Shown: piece after piece, positions 1 to 8,840 of the stretch
How positions within the stretch are numbered: position 1 is the stretch's first letter
Layout: each line of letters opens with the position of its first letter
Source: an uncultured SAR86 cluster bacterium
Lineage (GTDB): Bacteria > Pseudomonadota > Gammaproteobacteria > Magnimaribacterales > D2472
Length of the DNA stretch: 54,723 nucleotides
Direction: 5' to 3'
Assembly (NCBI GenBank): GCA_902628925.1
Contig: CACOPA010000008.1
Location: forward strand, 1 to 54,723
Translations under genes and position numbers: made by a program
The notes under the pieces: generated by a model
Told to the model about the DNA's origin: nothing
The model's database searches: none
The model's input: the letters and a program-made list of their open reading frames with translations, nothing else

Positions 1-1
1 A

Positions 2-430
2 ACCGGTTCCTTATGTAAGAGACTCGGAATAGAGGATGGCTTAATTCTGGAGACTCCCTTATTCGAATTTTTTTTAAAAGATGATGATCTTGGTGATCCT
101 CTTATCAACGATAATCATATTATTTCATTTGGGTGGGCAAATAGAGAAGATTTAAGTGTGATGCAATCAATGACCCTAAAAGTGAACGAGTTATTGGTTG
201 ATTTTTTTGCTAAAGCTAACCTACTACTGATTGATTTCAAATTAGAATTTGGAAAACATGATGGAAAAATTTTCCTCGGCGATGAGTTTACTCCTGATGG
301 GTGTCGCCTTTGGGATAAAGATACCCTTACAAAAATGGATAAAGATAGATTTAGACAAGACCTTGGTAATGTTATTGAGACTTATGGAGAAGTTGCTGAT
401 CGACTTGGTATGCAAATAAAACTTGACTAA
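2..430 (+). CDS. purC: Phosphoribosylaminoimidazole-succinocarboxamide synthase, 3' part
   Basis: This is the C-terminal part of SAICAR synthase, which joins aspartate to CAIR in purine synthesis. The reading frame is open from base 2 with no start in the window, so the gene begins upstream. The translated text carries the family signatures RLGIEDGL, LINDNHI, LIDFKLEFG, GDEFTPDG and the CxLWDKDTL/MDKDRFRQ block, ending QIKLD like other bacterial PurC proteins. About 142 residues are present out of a usual ~237. Its stop codon lies inside the inverted repeat that precedes iscR. Confidence 0.95.
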   Translation, partial: TGSLCKRLGIEDGLILETPLFEFFLKDDDLGDPLINDNHIISFGWANREDLSVMQSMTLKVNELLVDFFAKANLLLIDFKLEFGKHDGKIFLGDEFTPDGCRLWDKDTLTKMDKDRFRQDLGNVIETYGEVADRLGMQIKLD

Positions 431-450
431 TCTAGTCAAGTATACATAAT
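419..450 (+). promoter_or_regulatory. iscR promoter with IscR type 1 operator
   Basis: A 9-bp perfect inverted repeat, ACTTGACTA (421-429) and TAGTCAAGT (433-441), is separated by three bases. It fits the known E. coli IscR type 1 site (GACT...AGTC core, flanking YY/RR and 3' TAT), with only one or two departures over 419-443. TTGACT at 423-428 can serve as the -35 element and CATAAT at 445-450 as the -10 element (16-bp spacer), so the operator covers the promoter. The left half overlaps the purC stop. The pattern is seen; repression by 2Fe-2S IscR is inferred from the E. coli model. Confidence 0.75.
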
Positions 451-456
451 ACACCT

Positions 457-894
457 GTGAAACTAACTACTAAAAGCAGGTATGCTATTAATGCTCTTGC
501 TGAATTACTTATATACGCAAGGAATACCCCTGTTCGTTTAAAGGATATTTCAGAAAAACAGAACATTGAGCTGAATTATCTTGAGCAAATTTTTAGAAAA
601 CTCAGGCTAGCAGGTATTGTTAAAAGTATAAGAGGTAGGAATGGTGGTTATGTTTATGCTTCTGATCCATCCAAAATTTCCATTAAGCAAATAATGGATG
701 CTGTTGAAGAGGATCTAGATGCAACCAACTGTGCTGGGGCTTCATCATGTTTTGAGGGTAGGCAATGTTCTTCTCATAAACTTTGGGATGACCTCAATCA
801 CGTGGTGGATAATTATTTAAGTAAAATTTTTATTAATGATCTTGCTGAAACTCAAGATCGTACCCATATATTCCTTAAGGAAATAAATTCATGA
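457..894 (+). CDS. iscR: Iron-sulfur cluster regulator IscR (Rrf2 family)
   Basis: The product is the Rrf2-type repressor of the isc operon that senses 2Fe-2S supply. Its 145 residues show the N-terminal winged helix ([19 protein letters not shown], then the RGRNGGY wing) and the cluster ligands C92, C98, C104 and H107, the same positions as in E. coli IscR. The start is GTG at 457. No Shine-Dalgarno is visible, and the predicted promoter at 423-450 would place transcription initiation close to 457, so the message may be leaderless. The stop overlaps the iscS start (ATGA). Autoregulation is likely from the operator just upstream. Confidence 0.96.
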   Translation: MKLTTKSRYAINALAELLIYARNTPVRLKDISEKQNIELNYLEQIFRKLRLAGIVKSIRGRNGGYVYASDPSKISIKQIMDAVEEDLDATNCAGASSCFEGRQCSSHKLWDDLNHVVDNYLSKIFINDLAETQDRTHIFLKEINS

Positions 895-2111
895 GTAATA
901 ACATTCAACAACCTATTTATCTTGATTATGCCTCTACCACACCAGTTGATCCTAGAGTTGCAGAAAAGATTTCATCTCATCTTAAAATGGATGGTGTTTT
1001 TGGAAATCCTGCTTCTCGTTCTCACAAATACGGATGGAAAGCAGAAGAGGCAGTTGAAGAGGCTAGATCACATGTTGCAAATTTAGTTAATTGTGACCCA
1101 CGTGAGATTGTTTGGACATCAGGCGCAACTGAGGCTGATAATCTTGCAATTAAGGGAGTAGCTAATTTTTATAATGGTAAGGGCAAACACATTATTACAT
1201 CTAAAATAGAGCACAAAGCTGTTCTTGATCCTTGTCGACAGTTAGAGAGAGATGGGTTTGAGGTTACATACTTGGATCCAGATGCAGGTGGATGCATCAC
1301 GCTTGATTCAATCAAAGCTGCGGTGAGAGAAGACACAATACTAATATCGATTATGCATTTAAATAATGAGCTTGGAACATTAAATGATATTGAGGCTATT
1401 GGAAGTTTTGCTCGTTCGAGAAAAATCTTTTTTCATGTAGATGCAGCGCAAAGTACTGGAAAGGTTGAAATAGATTTATCTAAACTTTCTATAGATCTGA
1501 TGTCATTTAGCGCCCATAAAACTTATGGTCCAAAGGGTATCGGTGCTCTTTACGTAAGTAGAAAACCAAGAGTAAGAATAGAAGCTCAGATTCATGGTGG
1601 TGGTCATGAAAGGGGAATGCGATCTGGAACTCTACCCACACACCAAATTGTAGGTATGGGAGAGGCTTTCAGGCTGGCAAAAGAAGAAATGCAGGCTGAT
1701 CGTGAACATGTTGCTAATTTACATCAAAGATTTTTAGATGGTGTTAATGGCATTGAAGAAATATATGTAAATGGTGATTTAGATCGAAAAGTACCTAACA
1801 TATTAAATATTAGTTTTGCTTATGTTGAAGGAGAATCATTGATAATGGCTTTAAAAGATGTAGCCGTGTCATCTGGTTCTGCATGTACCTCTGCAAGTCT
1901 AGAACCTTCATATGTTTTAAGAGCACTTGGTAGAAAAGATGAGTTAGCTCATAGTTCAATCAGATTTTCATTTGGAAGGTTTACCTCTAACAAGGACGTA
2001 GATCATACACTTTCGATTCTCTTTCATGCAGTTGAAAGGCTAAGAGAGCTATCACCATTATGGGATATGCACTTAGACGGAGTCGATCTTGATAAAGTTG
2101 AATGGAATTAA
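891..2111 (+). CDS. iscS: Cysteine desulfurase IscS
   Basis: IscS is the PLP-dependent enzyme that takes sulfur from cysteine and passes it as persulfide to IscU, and also to tRNA thiolation and other acceptors. The 406-residue length matches the family. K210 in [12 protein letters not shown] is the PLP lysine, [10 protein letters not shown] is the conserved cofactor-site strand, and C332 in [14 protein letters not shown] is the catalytic cysteine. The C-terminus keeps the IscU-contact region. The ATG overlaps the iscR stop by four bases, which suggests translational coupling. iscU follows after 14 bases with a GGAG Shine-Dalgarno. Confidence 0.97.
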   Translation: MSNNIQQPIYLDYASTTPVDPRVAEKISSHLKMDGVFGNPASRSHKYGWKAEEAVEEARSHVANLVNCDPREIVWTSGATEADNLAIKGVANFYNGKGKHIITSKIEHKAVLDPCRQLERDGFEVTYLDPDAGGCITLDSIKAAVREDTILISIMHLNNELGTLNDIEAIGSFARSRKIFFHVDAAQSTGKVEIDLSKLSIDLMSFSAHKTYGPKGIGALYVSRKPRVRIEAQIHGGGHERGMRSGTLPTHQIVGMGEAFRLAKEEMQADREHVANLHQRFLDGVNGIEEIYVNGDLDRKVPNILNISFAYVEGESLIMALKDVAVSSGSACTSASLEPSYVLRALGRKDELAHSSIRFSFGRFTSNKDVDHTLSILFHAVERLRELSPLWDMHLDGVDLDKVEWN

Positions 2112-2125
2112 TTTAGGAGCACGAA

Positions 2126-2530
2126 ATGGCATACAGTAAAAAGGTTATTGAAAAATTTGAAAATACACTTAATGAACCCAAAAAATTTAATGTGGGCAGA
2201 TTCAATCCATCTGATTTGGATGTAGGTACTGGAATGGTTGGGGCACCTGCATGTGGAGATGTTATGAAGCTCCAGATTAAATGTGAACCCAAAGGGAATT
2301 CTCACGTTATAAAAGATGTGAAATTCAAAACTTATGGTTGTGGCTCAGCTATCGCTTCATCGAGTGAGTTGGTTGAAATGCTTGTTGGGAAAACACTTGA
2401 AGAGGCCAAAGAGATAAAAAACAAAGATATTGCTAATGCACTTGAGCTTCCTCCTATTAAGATTCATTGTTCTGTCTTAGCTGAGGATTCAATCAAGCAA
2501 GCCATTGATGATTATGAAACAAAACAGTGA
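2126..2530 (+). CDS. iscU: Iron-sulfur cluster scaffold IscU
   Basis: IscU is the scaffold on which new 2Fe-2S clusters are built. The 134 residues contain the three cluster cysteines C43 (GAPACGD), C72 (YGCGSAIASS) and C115 (KIHCSVLAED). The HscA chaperone-recognition motif is retained as LPPIK at 108-112 (LPPVK in E. coli). This is notable because hscB and hscA are absent from this operon. The 3' end overlaps the start of iscA by 17 bases if the ATG at 2514 is used. Identity is very secure. Confidence 0.97.
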   Translation: MAYSKKVIEKFENTLNEPKKFNVGRFNPSDLDVGTGMVGAPACGDVMKLQIKCEPKGNSHVIKDVKFKTYGCGSAIASSSELVEMLVGKTLEEAKEIKNKDIANALELPPIKIHCSVLAEDSIKQAIDDYETKQ

Positions 2531-2927
2531 AAGCCTAAATAAGGTTAATCCTAGTTCTCTGCAGTTTTCTGAAAGTGCAATTAGCCATTTCAAATCTCAA
2601 TTGATTAGTCAATCCGAAATTTCATATATAAGAATTGGAGTCAGGAAAGCTGGCTGTTCAGGTTATGAATATTTTTTTGAATATGCAGAAGTCCAAGACG
2701 AAGATGACACTCTCATAAAACATGACGATTGCACATTTTTAATTGATCCTAAAAGTTTTGAATTTTTAAAAGGAAGTAAAGTTGATTACGAAGAAGATGG
2801 TTTTAATAAAGGCATTAAATTTCATAATCCAAATGCAACTGCAGTATGTGGCTGTGGTGAAAGTTTTAGTATGGAAACAAAGCAAAATTTAGATTCTGAA
2901 GTTACTTCACAAGTAAAAAAAAAATAA
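2514..2927 (+). CDS. iscA: A-type iron-sulfur carrier IscA
   Basis: This is an A-type cluster carrier (IscA/SufA/ErpA family) with the ligands C48 (RKAGCSGYEY), C112 and C114 (VCGCGESF). Possible starts in frame are TTG 2505, ATG 2508 and ATG 2514, all inside iscU; the last is used here. At 137 residues it is longer than E. coli IscA (107): there is an N-terminal extension of about 15 residues and a polar tail of about 18 residues after CGCGESF, where E. coli IscA ends. The tail finishes at a run of ten A (2915-2924) directly before the stop, and the ferredoxin frame continues from this run by a -1 shift. Confidence 0.93.
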   Translation: MKQNSESLNKVNPSSLQFSESAISHFKSQLISQSEISYIRIGVRKAGCSGYEYFFEYAEVQDEDDTLIKHDDCTFLIDPKSFEFLKGSKVDYEEDGFNKGIKFHNPNATAVCGCGESFSMETKQNLDSEVTSQVKKK

Positions 2928-3253
2928 AAATTTTACCTCACGACGAGTTTTGTCCTGATGGCGCCATCATTGAAGCCCTACCCGACGAAAGTATTTTGGA
3001 GGCTTGTTTAAGAAATAATATAAAAATAGAGCATGCATGCGAAATGTCATGCGCATGTACTACATGCCATATAGTTGTAGAAGAGGGATTTAATAATCTT
3101 GAAGATGCCTCTGATGACGAAGAGGATCTCCTTGATAAAGCATGGGGACTAGAGCCTAATTCAAGATTAGGTTGTCAGGTTTATCCTAAAGACGAATTAA
3201 CTGTAATAAAAATCCCAAAATATACTATCAACCAAGTTTCAGAGGACCATTGA
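2924..3253 (+). CDS. fdx: Isc-type 2Fe-2S ferredoxin, no standard start codon
   Basis: The product is the adrenodoxin-like ferredoxin that supplies electrons for IscS/IscU cluster assembly. Counting from 2924, the ligands are C39, C45, C48 (HACEMSCACTTC) and C84 (RLGCQV), and the end IPKYTINQ is typical. The conserved N-terminus KIKILPHDEFCPDG aligns with E. coli Fdx from its third residue, yet the frame has no ATG, GTG or TTG between the in-frame stop at 2897 and the TTG at 2996. Starting at 2996 would remove the first beta strands. Options are ATA 2924 or ATT 2930 as start, -1 slippage on the A10 run giving an IscA-Fdx fusion, or an indel error in the sequence. Gene identity is sure; the start is not. 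Confidence 0.85.
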   Translation: MKILPHDEFCPDGAIIEALPDESILEACLRNNIKIEHACEMSCACTTCHIVVEEGFNNLEDASDDEEDLLDKAWGLEPNSRLGCQVYPKDELTVIKIPKYTINQVSEDH

Positions 3254-3255
3254 AG

Positions 3256-3456
3256 ATGCAATATGAATGGTCAAACATTAATGACATTGCAATTGAATTG
3301 TCTGAAAAATTTCCTGATATTGATCCTCAATGGATTAGTTTTCCTGACTTACATAAAAAAATTACTGAGTTAGATAATTTTATTGGAGATCCAAATAAGT
3401 CTAACGAAAAAATTTTAGAAGCAATTCAGCAAAGCTGGATAGATGAATTTATCTAA
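3256..3456 (+). CDS. iscX: IscX (YfhJ) frataxin-like regulator of Fe-S assembly
   Basis: IscX is a small acidic protein that binds IscS and iron and modulates cluster assembly. The 66 residues match the family in length and pattern: W near the start, FPDIDPQWISFPDLHKKI, and SNEKILEAIQQSWIDE at the end. The start chosen is ATG 3256; a TTG at 3250 is possible but would overlap the fdx stop and add two residues. It closes the isc operon. A 38-base gap separates it from ndk. Confidence 0.93.
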   Translation: MQYEWSNINDIAIELSEKFPDIDPQWISFPDLHKKITELDNFIGDPNKSNEKILEAIQQSWIDEFI

Positions 3457-3494
3457 GTCACATATAATACGTTTTCTTTAACGGAGATACTCTA

Positions 3495-3917
3495 ATGGCT
3501 ATTGAGCGCACCTTGTCAATTATTAAACCTGATGCAACTTCTAGAAATATTATCGGAAAAATAATAAGCAGATTCGAAGACAATAACTTAAAAGTTGTTG
3601 CTGCTAAACTAATTAAGTTAGATCAAGCGAAAGCAGGTGGCTTTTATAAAGAGCACGAAGGAAAACCATTTTTTCAGAACCTAATTGAATATATGACATC
3701 GGCTCCTGTTCTCGTTCAAGTTTTAGAGGGTGAATCTGCTATAGCCAAAAATAGAGAGTTGATGGGAGCCACCAATCCTCAAGATGCAGCTCCTGGAACA
3801 ATTAGAGCAGATTTTGCAGAATCTATAGATGCTAATGCTGTTCATGGATCTGACTCTGAAACTAGTGCATTACGGGAGATAAATTATTTCTTCGAGCCCG
3901 AAGAAATTGTTAGTTGA
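3495..3917 (+). CDS. ndk: Nucleoside diphosphate kinase
   Basis: Ndk exchanges the terminal phosphate between NTPs and NDPs and balances nucleotide pools. At 140 residues it has full family length, with K11 (SIIKPDA), the NIIGKII strand, [18 protein letters not shown] and the phosphohistidine H117. ACGGAGAT lies about ten bases before the ATG. It directly precedes rlmN, the common gammaproteobacterial order. The usual pilF gene between rlmN and rodZ is missing. Confidence 0.97.
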   Translation: MAIERTLSIIKPDATSRNIIGKIISRFEDNNLKVVAAKLIKLDQAKAGGFYKEHEGKPFFQNLIEYMTSAPVLVQVLEGESAIAKNRELMGATNPQDAAPGTIRADFAESIDANAVHGSDSETSALREINYFFEPEEIVS

Positions 3918-5008
3918 ATACCTCTAAAAAAATAAATCTACTTGGACTAACTCAGAGAGAGTTGGAGGAATTCTTTGTTGGCCTTGGAGAGCCCAAATAT
4001 CGTGCCGTTCAAACTCTTAAGTGGATTCATAAACATGGGTGTTTAGACTTCGATCAAATGAGCGATCTAAGTGAGGCACTTAGAAAAAAACTTAACAATA
4101 TTGCTTCCATAAGGCCACCATTAATCCATCATCAGATGAAGTCAAAAGATGGAACAATAAAATATTTAATTCAAATTGAATCTGGCTCAATTGTTGAAAT
4201 GGTTCGCATCCCTTCAGATAACCGACAAACCTTATGTATTTCCTCTCAGGCTGGATGTGCATTACAGTGCTCTTTTTGTTCAACTGGCGCCCAAGGTTTT
4301 GAGGTCAATTTAAGTGTTAGTGAAATTATAGGTCAGCTATGGCTAGCTATTTTCCATGACGAAAAATTGCCACCAATTACGAATATAGTTTTTATGGGAA
4401 TGGGTGAGCCCTTGTTAAATGTCAAATCAGTTTTAAATAGCGTTGATTTGATGCTTAATACCAACGCCTATGGCATTTCAAAACGCAAAATTACCTTAAG
4501 TACCTCTGGTATTGCCCCCGAGATAGAGTCACTGCCTGATAAAACTGATGTTTCTTTGGCCCTATCTTTGCATGCACCTAATAATAAACTTCGTGATGAA
4601 CTAGTACCTATTAATAAAAAATACCCTCTTGAAATGCTGATGGAGTCTTGTAAAAAATACCTTTCATATTTTGGGAAAAGAAAATTCATCACTATAGAGT
4701 ACATCATGATCAATGATGTCAATGACAGTTATAATCATGCTGTGCAACTTTCTAAATTACTAAAACAATTAAAGTGCAAGATCAACTTAATTCCTTTTAA
4801 TTCATTTGAAGGAAATTCATACCAACAATCAAGCTCAGAAAATATTAATGTATTTAAGGATTATTTAATTAAGAATGGGTTTGTCACAACTGTTAGAATA
4901 ACCAGAGGAGATGAAGTAGATGGAGCATGTGGACAATTATCTGGTCAACTATTAAATGCTATAAAATCTAAAAAAAGCTCTAATATTGAATTAAAAAAAA
5001 TTACTTGA
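3914..5008 (+). CDS. rlmN: Dual-specificity 23S rRNA/tRNA adenine-C2 methyltransferase RlmN
   Basis: RlmN is a radical SAM enzyme that methylates A2503 of 23S rRNA and A37 of some tRNAs. The 4Fe-4S motif CALQCSFC places ligands at C115, C119 and C122. [10 protein letters not shown] is the SAM-binding motif, and C339 in [10 protein letters not shown] is the resolving/methyl-carrying cysteine. Translation starts at TTG 3914, overlapping the ndk stop by four bases; the N-terminus ([16 protein letters not shown]) matches E. coli RlmN from near its start, which supports this choice. Length 364 is normal. Confidence 0.96.
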   Translation: MNTSKKINLLGLTQRELEEFFVGLGEPKYRAVQTLKWIHKHGCLDFDQMSDLSEALRKKLNNIASIRPPLIHHQMKSKDGTIKYLIQIESGSIVEMVRIPSDNRQTLCISSQAGCALQCSFCSTGAQGFEVNLSVSEIIGQLWLAIFHDEKLPPITNIVFMGMGEPLLNVKSVLNSVDLMLNTNAYGISKRKITLSTSGIAPEIESLPDKTDVSLALSLHAPNNKLRDELVPINKKYPLEMLMESCKKYLSYFGKRKFITIEYIMINDVNDSYNHAVQLSKLLKQLKCKINLIPFNSFEGNSYQQSSSENINVFKDYLIKNGFVTTVRITRGDEVDGACGQLSGQLLNAIKSKKSSNIELKKIT

Positions 5009-5010
5009 TT

Positions 5011-5859
5011 ATGAAAACGGCTTTAAGTGCAAAAATAGGCAAAAAAATTAAAGAGAAAAGGCTTGAACTTAAGCTAACAATCTATGAAATATCAAATGAA
5101 ATTAATTTAACTGAAAAATTTCTTAAGGCCATTGAAAATGGTAACTATAGTATTTTTCCGGCAAAAGCTTTTGCAAGAGGCTATTTTGTAAAATATACAA
5201 CTCATTTAGGTTTGGATCTTGAATTCCCAGAGCTTGCAAATGAAGTTTTTGAAGAAGATAAGCCGGCACAGCCCAATAGATCTGCAAATCTTGTAAAGGC
5301 TAAAAGCATAAACGACGTTATCGCATCATATAAAAAACCCTTGTTAATTGCAGGAATAATTTTATTTTTGTTATTAATCGTTTCTGTTTTAGCAAGGAGC
5401 TCATCTGATGAAAACCAAATCAAGTCATCTTCTGTTAAAGAAACAATAGAGATTAGTTCTGTACCTTCAGTCTCGCAAATAGATGAAACACCAATGGATA
5501 TTAAGGTTCCTGAAAGTTTAATTATGGAATCAAATAATACTGAAATTTCTGTTGTTTCAACTAATAGTAGTACTGATGAAATTAATCAACCTGATAAAAC
5601 ACCCAAAAACCTTTTAAATTTAAATTTTAATGAAGAAAGCTGGGTAGAAATATATTCTGCTGATCCTAGTGATTATTTCCAAGTGGTTTATAAGTTATTT
5701 AACGAAAATGAAACATATCAACTTCAGGTTGAATCTCCACTGGTGGTAGTAGTTGGTAATGCATCTGGAGTTGTTGGCACATTCAATGATTTACCACTTG
5801 ATTTCAGTGCTAATGCGAATAGACTTGATGTCAGCGTAATTAGGCTCTCAAATGGATAG
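5011..5859 (+). CDS. rodZ: RodZ-like cell-shape protein
   Basis: This is a bitopic inner-membrane protein of the RodZ type, which links MreB filaments to the elongation machinery. It has an N-terminal helix-turn-helix of the HTH_25 type (about residues 5-70, [19 protein letters not shown]), a single membrane span at about 111-128, and a Ser/Thr-rich periplasmic linker. A C-terminal DUF4115-like beta domain follows ([13 protein letters not shown]... [13 protein letters not shown]). The ATG at 5011 is preferred to TTG 5005, which overlaps the rlmN stop. It overlaps ispG at its 3' end. Confidence 0.88.
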   Translation: MKTALSAKIGKKIKEKRLELKLTIYEISNEINLTEKFLKAIENGNYSIFPAKAFARGYFVKYTTHLGLDLEFPELANEVFEEDKPAQPNRSANLVKAKSINDVIASYKKPLLIAGIILFLLLIVSVLARSSSDENQIKSSSVKETIEISSVPSVSQIDETPMDIKVPESLIMESNNTEISVVSTNSSTDEINQPDKTPKNLLNLNFNEESWVEIYSADPSDYFQVVYKLFNENETYQLQVESPLVVVVGNASGVVGTFNDLPLDFSANANRLDVSVIRLSNG

Positions 5860-6955
5860 AGTTGTTGCGAACAGAAAAACAACAAAGCAGATAACTGTTG
5901 GGGATGTTCATGTTGGAGGCAAGAGTCCTATCAGCATTCAATCTATGACCAATACAAATACCGAAGATGTTGGTTCCACTGTAAAGCAAATCAATGAGAT
6001 TCATGCTGCAGGTGCTGATCTGGTAAGGGTTTCTGTGCCAACACTTGAATCAGCTAAAGCATTCAAAAAGATAAAAAGCGCTGTAGATATACCTTTAATC
6101 GCTGACATTCATTTCGATTATAAAATTGCTTTGGCAGTAGCAGATTCAGCAGATTGCCTTCGTATTAATCCAGGAAACATTGGTAAAGAAAATAAGATAA
6201 AAGAAGTTATTCAGGCTGCAAAGGATAATGAAATTCCAATTCGAATAGGAGTTAATGCTGGATCGTTGGAAAAAGAATTACAAAGAAAATACGGTGAGCC
6301 TAACTCAGATGCCCTTGTTGAATCTGCACTTCGGCATATTGATATACTCAAAAAGTATAATTTTGATCAATTTAAATTAAGTCTTAAAGCTTCCAATATT
6401 GACATGACAGTAAACAGTTATCGCAAGATATCAAAATTAATTGATCAACCACTTCACTTGGGAATAACAGAATCAGGCACCTTGCGATCTGGCGCGGTAA
6501 AGTCCTCGATTGGAATTGGAATGCTGCTAAGTGAGGGTATTGGCGATACGATTAGAATTTCACTTGCATCAAATCCTGTTGATGAAGTAAAGGTGGGCTG
6601 GGATATTCTAAAAAGTCTTAACTTGCGAAGTCGGGGTGTCAAAATCATTGCCTGCCCAAGTTGCTCAAGACAAAACTTTGATGTTATCAACGTAGTTAAT
6701 GAGCTCGAATCAAGATTTGAAGATATTTCAGATGATATTGAAGTGGCCATAATCGGTTGCTATGTTAATGGTCCTGGAGAATCTAAAGCCGCAGATATAG
6801 GACTTACTGGAGCCTCCCCAAAAAATCTTATGTATATCAATGGGGAACCAAGCGAAAAAATTTCTAATGAGTCTCTTGTTGATAGAATTGAATCTGAAGT
6901 TCGTGAGCAGTTAAATAGAAATCATAATGAATCTGATATTATTGCAAAAGGTTAG
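5852..6955 (+). CDS. ispG: (E)-4-hydroxy-3-methylbut-2-enyl-diphosphate synthase
   Basis: IspG (GcpE) is the 4Fe-4S enzyme of the MEP isoprenoid pathway that makes HMBPP from MEcPP; its successor IspH is also in this window. The cluster ligands C268, C271 ([11 protein letters not shown]) and C303 with E310 (GCYVNGPGE) are all present, as is the N-terminal TIM-barrel text ([19 protein letters not shown]). The length of 367 residues fits the bacterial short form. The ATG overlaps the rodZ stop by eight bases. Confidence 0.97.
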   Translation: MDRVVANRKTTKQITVGDVHVGGKSPISIQSMTNTNTEDVGSTVKQINEIHAAGADLVRVSVPTLESAKAFKKIKSAVDIPLIADIHFDYKIALAVADSADCLRINPGNIGKENKIKEVIQAAKDNEIPIRIGVNAGSLEKELQRKYGEPNSDALVESALRHIDILKKYNFDQFKLSLKASNIDMTVNSYRKISKLIDQPLHLGITESGTLRSGAVKSSIGIGMLLSEGIGDTIRISLASNPVDEVKVGWDILKSLNLRSRGVKIIACPSCSRQNFDVINVVNELESRFEDISDDIEVAIIGCYVNGPGESKAADIGLTGASPKNLMYINGEPSEKISNESLVDRIESEVREQLNRNHNESDIIAKG

Positions 6956-6957
6956 AG

Positions 6958-8196
6958 ATGAAATTTAAATCGCTAAGAGGGATGGATGATCTTTTTTCTA
7001 CTGAACTTGCTAAATGGCAAGTCCTAGAAACCTCATTTAAATCTGTATTCTTAAAATTTAATGTAGGTGAGGTAAGAAATCCCATGCTTGAATCTACAGA
7101 TCTGTTTGCTCGTTCAGTTGGATCATCATCAGATATTGTTAATAAAGAACTCTATACATTTAATGATAGAAATGATGAGAGTATTTCACTCAGACCTGAA
7201 GGAACTGCTGGGTTGGTTAGGTCTCTAATAGAATCTAAGAAAGATAATGACTCTGGAAAATATTGGTATCAGGGTCCAATGTTTAGATACGAGAGACCAC
7301 AGAAAGGTCGATTAAGACAATTTCATCAAGTTGGTGTTGAGTATGTAGGATTTGAAGAGGGTTCTGCAGAATTTGAAATAATGTCTCTAGTTATTGCTTT
7401 GATTAAGTCAGTCAAAATCAAACATTACAACATTAAAATAAATCATCTGGGTAACAGCAAAGTAAAACAAAAATTCACAAACGCTCTTGTTGAATACCTG
7501 CAAAAATTTGAAGGTGAACTATCCGATCTTGAGCTAACAAGGCTTGGCACTAACCCACTCAGAATTCTTGATTCAAAAGACCCAAAAACTTTAAAAATTC
7601 TTGAAAAATCTCCACCTTATACTGATTATCTTGAACCCGATCATCTATCTATATTAAATAACTTATTGGATGATTTTGGTGAATCAAACATAACTATAGA
7701 CCCAAAATTAGTAAGGGGTTTAGATTATTACACTGGGTTCATATTTGAGGTAACTTCAAAAGAATTAGGATCTCAAGATTCGTTCATTGGAGGGGGAAGG
7801 TATGATAGTTTATTCTCATCTTTGGGGGGTAAAGATATTCCTGCGATAGGGTTTGCAATTGGTTTAGAGAGAATGATTGATATTATGCCCAAGTCTACCA
7901 AAGCAAATAAGAAAGTATTTATTGTTAATTTAACTAGTAATAATTCAAGATATCCATATAAAATAGCCCAAAATTTGCGTTCATTAGATACAAATATTGT
8001 TGTTGAAGATCCATTACTAACTTCAAGCGCTAAGTCGCAGTTAAGACGTGCAAATAAAGCTAGTGCTGCAGCTGCATTGATTATAGGGGACGATGAAGTC
8101 ACTAAAAGTGAAGTAATTTGGAAAGATTTAGACGATAAAATTGAACAACAATCTCTTTCATTGGACGAATTGATAAATAAGTTTAAAAAGTTATAG
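6958..8196 (+). CDS. hisS: Histidyl-tRNA synthetase
   Basis: HisRS charges tRNA-His. The 412-residue protein has class II motif 2 (RYERPQKGRLRQFHQ), the substrate loop LRPEGTAG, the histidine-A motif LVRGLDYYTG, and motif 3 (IGFAIGLERM). A C-terminal anticodon-binding domain follows. It starts two bases after ispG with the ATG at 6958, and the N-terminus KSLRGMDD is the family norm. Position between ispG and yfgM is the conserved order. Confidence 0.97.
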   Translation: MKFKSLRGMDDLFSTELAKWQVLETSFKSVFLKFNVGEVRNPMLESTDLFARSVGSSSDIVNKELYTFNDRNDESISLRPEGTAGLVRSLIESKKDNDSGKYWYQGPMFRYERPQKGRLRQFHQVGVEYVGFEEGSAEFEIMSLVIALIKSVKIKHYNIKINHLGNSKVKQKFTNALVEYLQKFEGELSDLELTRLGTNPLRILDSKDPKTLKILEKSPPYTDYLEPDHLSILNNLLDDFGESNITIDPKLVRGLDYYTGFIFEVTSKELGSQDSFIGGGRYDSLFSSLGGKDIPAIGFAIGLERMIDIMPKSTKANKKVFIVNLTSNNSRYPYKIAQNLRSLDTNIVVEDPLLTSSAKSQLRRANKASAAAALIIGDDEVTKSEVIWKDLDDKIEQQSLSLDELINKFKKL

Positions 8197-8204
8197 GCTT
8201 AAAT

Positions 8205-8840
8205 ATGGTTGAATATAGAACTGACGAGGAGAGGCTTTCAGCAATAATTAATTTCTTTAGTGATTATAAGAAATTTTTTGTGTGGGGCAGTGTTGGTCTT
8301 TTCCTAATAGTATTAGTCTTTGTCTCAGTGTCCAATTTTCGTGCAAATCAAGATTCTGAAGCTTACTCAGTGTATTCAAAGTGGTCAGAAATTGATTTCT
8401 CTGATGAAAGCAAATCTATTGAAGCAGATGGTCTTTTTAATTTGCTTCAAGATGATTACTCATCAACAGGGTTTTCAAACTTAGCTTTGGTAATTGAATC
8501 CTCAAGGCTTGCAGAAGAAAAAAACCTTGATGATGCATTAGATCTACTTTACAAGCTAAAAAATAAAACAAGCAGAGGTAACTTATTTAATTTAATTGCC
8601 AATTTAAATATTGGAAGAATAGAAATTGTGAGAGGTAACTTCGATCTTGCCTTAAAAGCGCTTGATGCAATCTCTTTAGATAACGAAAATGCCACAGTTG
8701 CATCTCTTAAAGGGGATGCCTTGCGTGGTCTTGGACGAATTGAATTAGCTGAAGCTCAATATACGAAAGCCATTGACCTTTCTCAGATAGCTGAGGAGCG
8801 AGCTGTTGCAGAATATAAACTAAAACTTATTAGTCAATGA
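8205..8840 (+). CDS. yfgM: YfgM-like TPR protein, ancillary SecYEG subunit
   Basis: The product resembles YfgM (TPR_21 family), an inner-membrane protein associated with SecYEG and PpiD that helps periplasmic folding. A short cytoplasmic N-terminus (YRTDEERLSAIINFFSDYKK) precedes one membrane span at about 26-45. A periplasmic region of about 160 residues with helical TPR-like repeats then follows (GNFDLALKALDAI, LGRIELAEAQYTKAIDL). Length and its place between hisS and bamB agree. The stop overlaps bamB by four bases. Confidence 0.88.
   Translation: MVEYRTDEERLSAIINFFSDYKKFFVWGSVGLFLIVLVFVSVSNFRANQDSEAYSVYSKWSEIDFSDESKSIEADGLFNLLQDDYSSTGFSNLALVIESSRLAEEKNLDDALDLLYKLKNKTSRGNLFNLIANLNIGRIEIVRGNFDLALKALDAISLDNENATVASLKGDALRGLGRIELAEAQYTKAIDLSQIAEERAVAEYKLKLISQ

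Noticed and set aside
2996..3253. TTG 2996 as the start of fdx
   Set aside because: It would delete the conserved N-terminal strands (ILPHDEFCPDG) that are plainly encoded upstream in the same frame.
3914..5008. Cfr-type antibiotic resistance methyltransferase
   Set aside because: The ndk neighbourhood, the N-terminus and the single standard copy fit housekeeping RlmN; nothing suggests a resistance-type relative.
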